Below, in pieces: positions 17,069 through 25,119 of a DNA stretch of 64,000 nt. This stretch comes from an uncultured Flavobacteriales bacterium (GTDB lineage Bacteria > Bacteroidota > Bacteroidia > Flavobacteriales > Crocinitomicaceae), in assembly GCA_946479985.1 (NCBI GenBank), contig CAMLIF010000004.1, forward strand, positions 1 through 64,000. Reading direction: 5' to 3'. Numbering within the stretch: the first letter of the stretch is position 1; each line of letters opens with the position of its first letter. Made by a program: the position numbers and the translations under genes. Below the pieces are notes generated by a model. It saw only the letters and a list, made by a program, of their open reading frames with translations. It was not told the DNA's origin and made no database searches.

Positions 17069-18262
17069 ATGAAGTTAAAATTACTTGTTGTTGGTACGTG
17101 TTTATCACTATCAGCATTTGCCCAAACAGTAACCAATGCAACCGACAGTAAATACGCGTTCTCTAAAGTGTACAGGCTGGACAACACACCTGTTGAAAGC
17201 CAGGGAAACACAGGAACATGCTGGAGTTTTTCCTCTTTGTCTTTCTTCGAATCGGAGTTGATCCGTTTAGGAGTTAAGAATCCTTCCACGCTTTCAGAAA
17301 TGTTTATTGTGCGTAAGGCATACGAAGCGAAAGCAGATAAATTCATCCGCATGGATGGGAAGATCAATTTTGGAGAAGGTGGTGCGTTCCATGATATTCC
17401 TTATGTTATTCAACGTTACGGAATTGTTCCGAAAGAAATTTACACCGGCTTGCCAAAAGGAGACGTTGCATACAATCACGCTGAATTGTTCTCAGTTTTG
17501 GAAACATTCATGAACAGCATTTTGGCAGAAGTTCAAAAAGGAAAAGGAATTGGAACGGAATGGAAAGTTGCTTTCAACGGAATTCTGGATGCTTATTTAG
17601 GACCTGATGTAACTACGTTTAAATTCAACGGGAAAGACTACACACCAAAAACATACGCCGAGTCTCTTGGTTTAAAAATGGGTGAATATGTTTCGGTTAC
17701 TTCATTTACAAATGATCCGTTTTACAAAACATGCGAATTGGCTATTCCTGACAACTGGGCTTTTGGCGACAGCTACAATGTTCCGATGGAAGATATGGTT
17801 GCAGCTACTGAGAACGCTTTGAAAGCAGGTTACACAGTTGCCTGGGGAGCTGATGTAAGCGAAAAAGGATTTAGCTTCAAGAACGGTATTGCAATTGTTC
17901 CGGAAGATGAAAGTACTATTCAAATCCAGGGGAAAGACAACCGTAACTTCAGTAATTCGGGAGCAGAACGCAGTTCCAACGCGTTTTTAGAGCCGGTTAA
18001 AGAGAAAGTAATTACCCAGGAATTACGTCAAACAGGTTATGATGAAAAAGTAACTACTGACGACCATGGAATGCACATTGTTGGAATGTACAAAGATCAA
18101 AACGGTACCCGATTCTTCCTGGTTAAGAACTCATGGGGAACAGATAATTTACCTGAGGGTTATCTTTATGTGTCTGAAAACTACTTCCGTTTGAAAACAA
18201 TCAACATTTATTTACATAAAGATGCTCTTAATAAAGACATAAAATCGAAATTAAATATGTAA
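17069..18262 (+). CDS. Secreted C1 family (bleomycin-hydrolase-like) cysteine peptidase
   Basis: The 397-residue product has a signal peptide (MKLKLLVVGTCLSLSAFAQ) and the papain-fold active site: Gln45, Cys51 (SQGNTGTCWSF), His336 (DHGMHIVG) and Asn354 (LVKNSWG). The insertions between Cys and His resemble the PepC/bleomycin hydrolase (C1B) group, although those enzymes are usually cytoplasmic while this one carries an export signal. It has no T9SS domain, so it is likely periplasmic or outer-membrane associated. It is monocistronic, with a weak TAACTTTA -7 box at 17051-17058. Confidence 0.88.
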   Translation: MKLKLLVVGTCLSLSAFAQTVTNATDSKYAFSKVYRLDNTPVESQGNTGTCWSFSSLSFFESELIRLGVKNPSTLSEMFIVRKAYEAKADKFIRMDGKINFGEGGAFHDIPYVIQRYGIVPKEIYTGLPKGDVAYNHAELFSVLETFMNSILAEVQKGKGIGTEWKVAFNGILDAYLGPDVTTFKFNGKDYTPKTYAESLGLKMGEYVSVTSFTNDPFYKTCELAIPDNWAFGDSYNVPMEDMVAATENALKAGYTVAWGADVSEKGFSFKNGIAIVPEDESTIQIQGKDNRNFSNSGAERSSNAFLEPVKEKVITQELRQTGYDEKVTTDDHGMHIVGMYKDQNGTRFFLVKNSWGTDNLPEGYLYVSENYFRLKTINIYLHKDALNKDIKSKLNM

Positions 18263-18299
18263 CTTAGATCTGCTACAAGTACACTATTTACTGATTTTT

Positions 18300-18623
18300 A
18301 TGGATAGATTAACACCTGCGGAAGAAAAAGTTATGCTCAAACTTTGGAGTTTGGAGAAAGCGGCAGTAAAGGATATAGTTGAACTATATACCGATCCTAA
18401 ACCGGCTTACAACACAGTTTCTACAATTGTTCGAATTTTGGAACGAAAGAAATTTATTAAGCACAAAGCGGTAGGAAGGGGCTATATTTACCTGCCAAAA
18501 ATCGAAAAACAGCAGTACCGGGATTTTCTTGCGGATCATTTGTTGAAAGACTATTTCGACGGTAATCGAAATGATGTTTTGTCTTTTTACAATAGTAACG
18601 TTTCGCTGAGCGAGATTTTATAG
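18300..18623 (+). CDS. BlaI/MecI-type winged-helix repressor
   Basis: The 107-residue protein matches the BlaI/MecI/CopY family: LTPAEEKVMLKLWSLEKAAV, the recognition region KPAYNTVSTIVRILERKKFI, and the wing HKAVGRGYIYLPKI. Such repressors dimerise on palindromic operators and are usually cleaved after signalling by a BlaR1-type M56 membrane protease. No M56 gene is adjacent: the next element is a terminator and then a Fic gene on the other strand. It is 37 nt after the C1 peptidase, so the two may be co-transcribed. Target unknown. Confidence 0.85.
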   Translation: MDRLTPAEEKVMLKLWSLEKAAVKDIVELYTDPKPAYNTVSTIVRILERKKFIKHKAVGRGYIYLPKIEKQQYRDFLADHLLKDYFDGNRNDVLSFYNSNVSLSEIL

Positions 18624-18643
18624 TTTAAGAAGAACTAAGAATC

Positions 18644-18690
18644 AAACCCCGACTTTCAGTAATAATACTAAAGTCGGGGTTTTGTATTTT
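18644..18690 (+). terminator. Intrinsic terminator after the BlaI-like gene
   Basis: A 13-bp perfect stem, AAACCCCGACTTT (18644-18656) with AAAGTCGGGGTTT (18670-18682), has a 13-nt loop and runs into TTTTGTATTTT. It closes the C1 peptidase/BlaI unit. Confidence 0.85.
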
Positions 18691-18727
18691 ATACCGGTCA
18701 CATTTCTGTTGATTGGAGCGTAACGGC

Positions 18728-19683
18728 TTAAATGACCTTCTGATAACAAGCGGTTTTTTTGTCGCCGCTTTTTACGATGATTCCATTGGAAACTCCGCTT
18801 TTTAAATCACGGCTTGCGGTTGCCGTCGACAGATCGGTGAAATGGTTCATGTAGTCTTTTCTTGTGAATGTGTCAGTTCGATTTTCGAGAAATAGTTCCA
18901 AACGGTCGGTTTCACTTAATCTTTTCTGAGAAAGCTGCAGCAGTTCTGATAATGAAGCGTCGATTATGCCGAGCATGTAAATAATAAACCGGGTAGATTT
19001 ACCCTCTTTATCGCAATCAGAAAGTGCTTTGTAGTATGCATCCTGATTTTGTGAGATCAGTGTTTCAAAAGGTAAAGAACCAAAAACCGGGTATTCACTC
19101 ATTAGAATCAACGTTTGCCATAAACGGCCCATTCTCCCGTTTCCGTCCATGAAAGGATGAATAAATTCCATTTCGTAATGAAAGACACAGCTTTTAATCA
19201 AAGTAAGTTCTGTTTTGTCTTTCAGGTAGCGAAACAAATCGGCCATTAAATACGGAACATTTTCTGCGGGAGGAGCAAGGTGGGCAACTTCAGATCCCTT
19301 CACAATTCCGACAGGTTTGTTTCTATATTTCCCGGAGGTTTCAACGAGACTTTTCATGAGTAATTTATGTGCTTTCAGAAAGTCTTTTCTGATTGGAAAT
19401 TGAATGTGTGTATGTTTTTGTATACCTCCAGCACGTTCAGTACTTCCAGAATGTCTTTCTCCGGAACAACAATGCGTTTGTTCTCCAGAATTGCGGTGAT
19501 CTGTTCTTCACTGAGCGTGTTTCCTTCAATAGCCAATGAAGAATGAATGGTTCTTATCTGATTCTGCTTACGGAGTTTCGGATTGGATTTCACCAGGTAT
19601 TTTGCATTCACCGCTCCGATCTTTTCAGAAACCGAACGAATAAGCTGGAGTATCTCAGAAGTTATTTCGTACGGAGACCTCAT
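18728..19683 (-). pseudogene. Fic family AMP-transferase, split by a one-base frameshift
   Basis: Two frames together encode a normal Fic protein. The first (19683-19375, 102 residues) has the N-terminal Fic/DOC region and the inhibitory-helix motif SLAIEGN ([ST]xxxE[GN]). The second (from 19357, extended to about 19384) has the Fic motif HPFMDGNGRMGR and a C-terminal winged helix (DRLELFLENRTDTFTRKDYM). Adding one A to the AAAA run at 19385-19388 restores SEKDFLKAHKLLMKSL, which is the family sequence here. Either the gene is recently inactivated, the read is wrong in the A run, or -1 frameshifting occurs. An intact protein would AMPylate target proteins. The domain calls are firm; the status is open. 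Confidence 0.8.
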
Positions 19684-19690
19684 GTGTTTA

Positions 19691-19717
19691 TAGTATCATT
19701 TGATAGTATCAAATGTA
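19691..19717 (-). promoter_or_regulatory. Operator/promoter of the Fic gene
   Basis: On the minus strand TACATTTG (19710-19717) is a perfect -7 box. It overlaps the 17-nt palindrome ATTTGATAGTATCAAAT (19698-19714), and TAGTATCA is repeated at 19691-19698 and 19704-19711. A protein bound here would block transcription. The Fic protein's own C-terminal winged helix is the obvious candidate repressor (inference). Confidence 0.5.
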
Positions 19718-19817
19718 CGAAAACGAATCATTTTCCGAAATTATCAGATAATAAACCCCAGCAGACGAATAATCGAATGACTCTTTTTGTTTGTTTCGGA
19801 CAGCGTATTCTTGCTTC

Positions 19818-20585
19818 ATGAAAAACACATTCGTACATCATCCGCTTATCTTGTTTGCAATTCTATTGTTATCTGTTGGACTAATAAGTCATTGTATCGA
19901 TTCCGAATCTAAAAGTATTGCTGCAAACAAACGGATCAATGAGCAATCGGGTTCAAATGAGACAAAAGTTTGGGGGAGAGAACCATTTATTGATACGCTG
20001 CACGTTTTTATTGACTCAACGCAATTCGGAAGAAAGAACAGAACCAGGCTGGAATATCGTGTTATTACTACGGAAAGGGAGACGGTTGCAAATATTAAGC
20101 TTTATTCGCTTCAGGAAAAAAAGGAAAGTTTGATGGATGAATTAACGGTTCACGATGTATCGACCATTTTTTCATCGCAAAAGCTAGCAGACTACAATGC
20201 CGACGGATTCAAAGATTTACTTTTTCATTCTGCAGAGGCGGCGCGCGGTGCAAACGACATTCAAACTCTGGTGATTTTCGATCCGAAACGAACAAAACTC
20301 GTTTGGGTAAGGAACTCCGAATCTTTTCCGAATATGCGGTACAACGCCAAACTTCGGTGTATTGATGCGTGGAGTGTTTACGGCGGAGAAATGACACATT
20401 TCCTGCGTTTGAAAGGAGATAGCCTGGTTGAATTTGCTTCGGTGGAACATTACGACCACCGGATTGTTGCAGAGGTTATCGATTCGAAAGGAAATCAACG
20501 CGAGCTTAAAAACATCAGTGAAAAAGAGATGGCTTGTGACTTTTGCCGATTCGTGAATTATGATCCTATAGAAGTACTCGAATAA
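19818..20585 (+). CDS. Secreted/lipoprotein-like protein with an FG-GAP-like segment
   Basis: I chose the ATG at 19818 (MKNTFVHHPLILFAILLLSV), giving 255 residues with a hydrophobic N-terminal segment followed by SHC. The Cys is not preceded by the usual small residue, so lipidation is uncertain. The middle has DYNADGFKDLLF, a calcium-loop-like D-x-N-x-D-G motif of FG-GAP/VCBS or XAC2610-type proteins. A terminator follows the stop. A protein of similar type (GDFNFDSLSDIAI) is at 53737-54453. Function unknown. Confidence 0.65.
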   Translation: MKNTFVHHPLILFAILLLSVGLISHCIDSESKSIAANKRINEQSGSNETKVWGREPFIDTLHVFIDSTQFGRKNRTRLEYRVITTERETVANIKLYSLQEKKESLMDELTVHDVSTIFSSQKLADYNADGFKDLLFHSAEAARGANDIQTLVIFDPKRTKLVWVRNSESFPNMRYNAKLRCIDAWSVYGGEMTHFLRLKGDSLVEFASVEHYDHRIVAEVIDSKGNQRELKNISEKEMACDFCRFVNYDPIEVLE

Positions 20586-20629
20586 GAAGTTCGTAGTCTA
20601 ACCAACCGCCTGGATCATCCGGCAAACAA

Positions 20630-20666
20630 AAATCCTGGCTTCGTTTAGAGGTCAGGATTTCTTTTT
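20630..20666 (+). terminator. Intrinsic terminator after the 19818 gene
   Basis: AAATCCTG (20630-20637) pairs with CAGGATTT (20653-20660) across a 15-nt loop, followed by CTTTTT. Confidence 0.65.
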
Positions 20667-20684
20667 AGCATGTTTTCTAAAATC

Positions 20685-21332
20685 TTAATTATCGTGAATG
20701 GATTTCAGAGCCACTTTCGCGATTTCGTTGTTCGAAATGGTTGTTTCCTGTGCATCAATCAATTCCAGTAAAAGCTGTGCCGCTGCTTCCGAATCACCTT
20801 TTTCGTGCAGGATCATGGCTTTGTTGATGAGTAAGATTCCTTTTGTTTCCTGATCCGGGCTGCCGGCCAGACCCTGCTCAATGGAATGAAGTTTTTCTTC
20901 CAGGTCGTTTTGCAGGTAAGCGAGTTCTTTCCAGGCCGGAGCGAAGGTTGGAACATTATCAACGATGCGTTTGGCGATGGCGTATTTTTTCTCCGGTTCT
21001 TCGGTCCATTCTATCTGCATAAAGAACGTATACAAACCTTCCGGGAAAGCTCCGCTCAATTCTCCTTCCAGGGAATAAACGGCGGTTTTGGTTGTGAAAA
21101 ACCCATCGGGTTCCAATGCGTCTGTCTCTTTATAGTATTTGAGTGCATTCGGGAAATCGCCCATGAGCAAATAGGTAAAAGCCAGATCGTAAACCGGGTA
21201 GGCCCACAAGGGTTCAAGTTTCATGGCTTCTTCCAGCTTTTCGATAGCCATCGGATAGTTTCCGGCTTGTCCCGCTTCGCGCGCTGCTAAATGTAATAAA
21301 TTGGCTTTCTCCTTGTTTGAACCTGGTTCCAT
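20685..21332 (-). CDS. Tetratricopeptide-repeat protein
   Basis: The 215-residue protein has no signal peptide and is made of helical pairs. At least two TPR units are visible: NLLHLAAREAGQAGNYPMAI with EKLEEAMKLEPL, and PVYDLAFTYLLMGDFPNALK with YYKETDALEPDG. Later helices are degenerate. TPR proteins serve as protein-protein adaptors. It is monocistronic on the minus strand. A more precise role cannot be assigned. Confidence 0.8.
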   Translation of the reverse strand: MEPGSNKEKANLLHLAAREAGQAGNYPMAIEKLEEAMKLEPLWAYPVYDLAFTYLLMGDFPNALKYYKETDALEPDGFFTTKTAVYSLEGELSGAFPEGLYTFFMQIEWTEEPEKKYAIAKRIVDNVPTFAPAWKELAYLQNDLEEKLHSIEQGLAGSPDQETKGILLINKAMILHEKGDSEAAAQLLLELIDAQETTISNNEIAKVALKSIHDN

Positions 21333-21427
21333 AATTATAGCGTCAATTGGTCTTTGAAGGTATGATATTAGCTAAATATTTCCACTTTTTTCCACTTTTG
21401 GAACCGGAATTTATTGAAAAACCAATC

Positions 21428-21871
21428 TTATTTCGGGTTCTGATCGTCTAAAGTATACAAGCAATAAATGAACAGGTATTGAGCCGCTGTTCCGTTCGTT
21501 TGTTTTCCCATGGCATTCAGAATTTGCGCAGTAATTTCTTCTGAATCATCTCCTTCATCCTGACTCCAATTGTCGACAAGCGGTTTAAACGCTGCATACA
21601 ATTCTTTCAATAATTTGTCAGATTTCGGGTTTGCTTTGATAAATGCTTCGGAGACAGGAATTCTTCCGAGCTGGATGAGGTATGCAATAGTTTGGTCGCT
21701 TTTCCCAACAGGATTAGACTCCAGTAACGCTAAATCTTCTTTCGGAAAGATGTCGATTTGCTTGTTTACGGATTCGGCAAACTTTGCTGCAAAGGCTTCC
21801 GGATCGGTATTGCTTTGAGCGTAGTTTACAACTGTTTGAAACAGGAAAAATAGAATGAGCAGTTTTTTCAT
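21428..21871 (-). CDS. Small secreted protein of unknown function
   Basis: The ATG at 21871 starts a good signal peptide (MKKLLILFFLFQTVVNYAQ); the longer frame would place 15 residues in front of it. The mature protein is about 128 residues, helical, rich in Ala, Lys and Asp/Glu, with no Cys pair that stands out. I do not recognise the family. It is probably periplasmic. Confidence 0.65.
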   Translation of the reverse strand: MKKLLILFFLFQTVVNYAQSNTDPEAFAAKFAESVNKQIDIFPKEDLALLESNPVGKSDQTIAYLIQLGRIPVSEAFIKANPKSDKLLKELYAAFKPLVDNWSQDEGDDSEEITAQILNAMGKQTNGTAAQYLFIYCLYTLDDQNPK

Positions 21872-22037
21872 GGCTCGTGAATTTACAAGAATTAAGCCAG
21901 ACAAACAATCCGACATAGGCTATGTAACCATTACTACCGAGCGACCTTTTTGGTAAGATTACTTTTTCGCAGCCAGAGTGTACTTGTGTTTTTTATGATG
22001 TGGGGAAGGCGGAAAAGACGCGGGCAAGGTGAAAATG

Positions 22038-22190
22038 AACCGCAGAGATGCAAAGAACGCAAAGTGTCTGGCTAGCCAGACAAACAGCTTGGCATCACTA
22101 ATTTTGGTATAAAAAAGACTGTAAAATGATAAGTAAAAATATACCTCTGCGTTCTTCCTTCCCTGTCTGCCGACAGGCAGGTTTGCGGTT
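22038..22190. repeat. Inverted-repeat element with CCGCAGAG ends (MITE-like)
   Basis: This element fills most of the 353-nt gap between 21871 and 22225. The left arm starts AACCGCAGAGATGCAAAG (22038 on). The right arm has CTCTGCGTTCTT (22145-22156) and ends GTTTGCGGTT (22181-22190), with a hairpin CCTGTCTGCCGACAGGCAGG placed inside it. The 18-nt palindrome TGTCTGGCTAGCCAGACA lies at 22065-22082. A second element with the same ends is at 44118-44245. It encodes no protein. Confidence 0.65.
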
Positions 22191-22224
22191 TTTATATTTC
22201 CTTTTACCCGTTTCGCATCGTAAG

Positions 22225-22755
22225 CTACTTTCTTCGGGTAAACGCATCTCTGATAACCTGCGGATCGTATTCGAAGTATTCCAGGTCCATGCGATGGGCT
22301 AAGTTTTGAGTGATTTCCGTGGCGGTTGATTTACTTTCAAATTTGGTAAGTTCTTTCTTGTTTCTGTAATTGATGTTCAGCAGGCAGATTGAACTGTAAT
22401 AATCAGTGTAGGTAGCAGAATGTGTAGATCGTGAGTATGCTGTTACAGTATTTTTGGTAGGAATAACGGCAATAAAATGATGTTTCTCGTAACTATAGCT
22501 TTTACCAATTTTGATGAATCCGAAGTAGCGGGTGTATTCCGTTATTTTCTTTTCTTCCGGATCGATCTCGGTTCCGTAATCGGTAAAGCAGATAAACGTC
22601 CCGAGGAGAAACAAAATCCCTCCGATAATTGGTTGGAATATAAAAGCTATCAGCGAAATACCCACAAAGGCATACCCAATCATGATTGCGTTTGGAGGGA
22701 AGACTTTTCCGTTATTATAATGAAGACTTACAGGCGTGTCAAGTGTTTGACTCAT
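22225..22755 (-). CDS. Membrane protein of unknown function
   Basis: I prefer the ATG at 22755 (MSQTLDTPVSLHYNNGKVFP); an in-frame ATG at 22797 would add 14 residues. One hydrophobic hairpin (about residues 24-60: AIMIGYAFVGISLIAFIFQP, GGILFLLGTFICF) is followed by a soluble domain of about 115 residues. The soluble part has ITEYTRYFGFIKIGKSYSYE, like a membrane-bound PH-like domain. The next gene upstream on the same strand is of similar design. Function unknown. Confidence 0.65.
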   Translation of the reverse strand: MSQTLDTPVSLHYNNGKVFPPNAIMIGYAFVGISLIAFIFQPIIGGILFLLGTFICFTDYGTEIDPEEKKITEYTRYFGFIKIGKSYSYEKHHFIAVIPTKNTVTAYSRSTHSATYTDYYSSICLLNINYRNKKELTKFESKSTATEITQNLAHRMDLEYFEYDPQVIRDAFTRRK

Positions 22756-22852
22756 AAATGATTTAATTGTAAAAGCTGAAGGTAGCAGAACTTTCAATCT
22801 GCTTGCAGCACAGCATAACTATTTTGGTAAGTTTAACAATCCGACAGTTGAA

Positions 22853-23365
22853 TTATCGCTTCAGTTCTTTAATTCTCATTAATACCTGTTCTAATTCAGC
22901 GGCCTTCTTAGTCCCAATCAGCAGTTTCTTACCATTCGTAAATTCAAGCTGTAAACCTTGTTTCCCGGAGATGTTATAGGCTTTACCGTGTCCAGATATG
23001 CTGTAACGCAATCCCCAGCCGCCGTATTCTGCCAGCGGTGAATATTGCCGAACATGAGCACTCGCCAGTTGGTCCCAGGAGAATTGCCGGAATTTAAAAT
23101 GCAGCGGAAAGAACCGGACTGCAATTCCATCAGTGGAAATTTTTGTCTCCAGATTCGATAAAAGCAGGAGTAATGTTACACCAACGGTTACGCCGCCGAG
23201 AATGAGCAGCTCGGTATTCCCGATTGGTTTGTCGCTAAAAGTGTTGCCAAGCAGAACCTGCCAGATAATATCAAAAATGATCAATCCGTTTACAGTGAGG
23301 AGGATTAGCCAAAGCCACCATTGTTTGAAGTATTGTTTTTCGGAGAAGAGAATGGGGGAGTTCAT
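22853..23365 (-). CDS. Membrane protein with PH-like domain
   Basis: The 170-residue protein has two transmembrane helices near the N-terminus (WWLWLILLTVNGLIIFDIIW and TELLILGGVTVGVTLLLLLS). A small beta-rich domain follows: ISTDGIAVRFFPLHFKFRQF, SPLAEYGGWGLRYSISGHG, GLQLEFTNGKKLLIGTKKAA. This layout matches bacterial membrane PH-like proteins that end in a single helix. It lies about 100 nt upstream of the 22225 gene on the same strand, so they may form one unit. Role unknown. Confidence 0.7.
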   Translation of the reverse strand: MNSPILFSEKQYFKQWWLWLILLTVNGLIIFDIIWQVLLGNTFSDKPIGNTELLILGGVTVGVTLLLLLSNLETKISTDGIAVRFFPLHFKFRQFSWDQLASAHVRQYSPLAEYGGWGLRYSISGHGKAYNISGKQGLQLEFTNGKKLLIGTKKAAELEQVLMRIKELKR

Positions 23366-23447
23366 AGAAGTGAATTTGTACTATTAAATTACTGAAAATT
23401 TGGATACAGGCTGCTTAGAATTCGTTGTTTTTTTGGGGTTGAGTCGG

Positions 23448-23588
23448 CCCTCCCCCTTTATCCCCCTCCAAGGGGGAAACCCGATAGTAGTTCCGTTACA
23501 AGAGTGTTGCCTTAATTAATATATGAAATGTCGTGATTCTTGGGTGATGATTAGTGCTTCCCCCTTTGGAGGGGGACCGAGGGGGAGG
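23448..23588. repeat. Inverted-repeat element with CCTCCCCCTTTA arms
   Basis: A 31-nt left arm (23448-23478, beginning CCCTCCCCCTTTATCCCCC) is nearly complementary to the right arm (23558-23588, ending CCGAGGGGGAGG). Each arm can also fold on itself (CCCCCTCCAAGGGGG). The 80-nt centre carries no gene. Such GC-rich inverted repeats are common between genes in Bacteroidota. It lies in the 307-nt gap between 23366 and 23672. Confidence 0.75.
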
Positions 23589-23619
23589 ACATACCCGGAT
23601 TTGAATAGAATTAGTTACG

Positions 23620-23649
23620 AAAAAACGCCGATCCTTTTCAGAACCGGCG
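23620..23649 (-). terminator. Probable terminator of the 24368 gene
   Basis: On the minus strand a CGCCG/CGGCG stem with a 14-nt loop is followed directly by TTTTTTCG. It lies 24 nt after the stop of the coiled-coil gene. Confidence 0.5.
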
Positions 23650-23672
23650 CTGTCATTTGAGGTATCGGGGAA

Positions 23673-24368
23673 TTACTGGGCAGAACCATTCTCCTGCCCG
23701 TTGGGTTTTGTGCCTGTACCTGTGCTGTTTCCGATGATCTTTCTTGCACCGCGGTAGGTTTTGAAGAATGCGCTGTCGGTGGCCTTGTAGAAACTCATAA
23801 ACCGGTCGAGGCGATCAATGAGCAGGCGGTTGATCTGCTTCTCGAGTTCCCTGATCTCGCTGGTTTCAGTGGCGCGTTCTACAATTGCGTGGCGCACACT
23901 GTTCTTGTAGTTTTCGAGCTGGGCTGCCTTGTCTTTGAACTGCTGGATCTTTTCCGGGGTAACACCCATTATCCCCAGTTCGGATTCATAGGTTTCCAGG
24001 TCTTCGATCAGGTTAATGCTTAGGATTTCGAGACGATCGGCAGACAGAGAAGCCACTTTGCTTTTAGATTCTTTGTGACGTTCACGTAAAGCCAGGTTGT
24101 TTGTTTCTACAGCGTAGAGGAACAGCGCTTTTTTCAGGATGCTCAGTTCTTCTGTAAAATCTTTCAGGTACGCCTGCTTTTCGATCTGGATTCCCTGCGT
24201 AAGTGTACTCTGCAGATTCAGCTTGTTTTGAAGAGTGTTTAGTAAACCTTGTACCTGATCTACTACAGTTGCCATTCCCTGAACTCCGTTCCATGCGGGC
24301 TGGTGATCGTTTACCACGGCGAGTACATTCTGGTACATCTTGATGTGGTTTAATGTTGACTGTTTCAT
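23673..24368 (-). CDS. Helical coiled-coil protein of unknown function
   Basis: This 231-residue cytoplasmic protein is almost all helix: LLNTLQNKLNLQSTLTQGIQ, ETSEIRELEKQINRLLIDRL and others. The C-terminal tail is disordered and rich in Gly, Thr and Asn. There is no signal peptide or Cys. A palindrome TGTGTTAACACA (24413-24424) lies upstream of the start, over the likely promoter, and the phased 22-bp array begins about 100 nt further on. I do not recognise the family. Its position beside the array is notable but unexplained. Confidence 0.65.
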   Translation of the reverse strand: MKQSTLNHIKMYQNVLAVVNDHQPAWNGVQGMATVVDQVQGLLNTLQNKLNLQSTLTQGIQIEKQAYLKDFTEELSILKKALFLYAVETNNLALRERHKESKSKVASLSADRLEILSINLIEDLETYESELGIMGVTPEKIQQFKDKAAQLENYKNSVRHAIVERATETSEIRELEKQINRLLIDRLDRFMSFYKATDSAFFKTYRGARKIIGNSTGTGTKPNGQENGSAQ

Positions 24369-24461
24369 GTTAAGTTATTTTCAGACTTTAACGCAAAGCT
24401 GTATTTGGAAATTGTGTTAACACACTGTACTACAGTTGTTAACGAGCGTTAAATCGGGGAT

Positions 24462-24520
24462 TTTATTGAGCAAAACACATCATTTATTGAGCAAAACCCG
24501 CATTTCAATTAGCAAAAAAA
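24462..24520. repeat. Short direct repeats, ATTGAGCAAAAC type
   Basis: TTGAGCAAAAC occurs at 24466 and 24487, and a degraded copy TTAGCAAAA at 24509, giving steps of 21 and 22 nt. The sequence differs from the adjoining TAAGGGT array, but the period is the same. Confidence 0.6.
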
Positions 24521-24538
24521 AGCACGTCCGGAAGCACA

Positions 24539-24875
24539 TAAAGGTCTGCACACGACCACATAAGGGTGTGTCGACGATGACCTAAGGGTGTGATGATGGC
24601 CACCTAAGGGTGTGTCGATCACCACATAAGGGTGCGTTGATGGTGACATAAGGGTGTGACGACGGATACATAAGGGTATGCATGCAGTCACCTAAGGGTA
24701 TGACTACTGTGACCTAAGGGTGCATCGACGATCACCTAAAGGTATGACGATAGCCACATAAGGGTGCGATGATGGTCACCTAAGGGTGTGTTGATGGTGA
24801 CATAAGGGTGTGATGGTAATGACCTAAGGGTATGACGATGACCGCATAAGGGTGCGACGATGAGTAGGTAAATGG
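24539..24875. repeat. Phased array: 16 units, constant 22-bp period, TAAGGGT core
   Basis: The heptamer TAAGGGT begins at 24561 and then exactly every 22 nt: 24583, 24605, 24627, 24649, 24671, 24693, 24715, 24737 (TAAAGGT), 24759, 24781, 24803, 24825 and 24847. Degenerate units are at 24539 (TAAAGGT) and 24869 (TAAATGG). The core CMTAAGGGTRYG is conserved and the remaining 10 nt vary around a GATG-like motif. There are no indels. As 22 is not a multiple of 3, the array is not coding. It looks like an array of protein-binding sites on one DNA face. The remaining 240 nt up to 25119 hold nothing I can identify. Confidence 0.9.
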
Positions 24876-25119
24876 AAGCGGGAGAGGTTAACGGGTTATT
24901 GTTTTGTTTTTTTTGGGAGCGTTTATTGGTTGGGAGGGGGTGAATACGGTTTAGGGATGGGTTACGGGGGTTTTTATGCCGCTTATGAATGTTTCCCTTT
25001 GGAAATTATTAAATTCTATTGGAATCATTGTACCTCAACATTCGATGAATTTTCCTTGGAATGAATGCCAATTTTTTTCAGATATCAGTATTCAACTTAG
25101 CCCATCAAAAAGCAATACT

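Noticed and set aside
24509..24691. Small minus-strand frame encoding a His/Pro-rich peptide
   Set aside because: It is an open stretch of the 22-nt array. The unit is not a multiple of three, so the similarity of its peptide segments follows from the DNA repeat.
24539..24875. CRISPR array
   Set aside because: The period is a constant 22 nt with a conserved core and about ten variable bases. That is too short for repeat plus spacer, and no cas gene is present.
24462..24875. Plasmid-type iteron origin
   Set aside because: Unit length fits, but no rep gene, DnaA-box cluster or partition gene is visible. It stays only as a possibility in the finding on the array.
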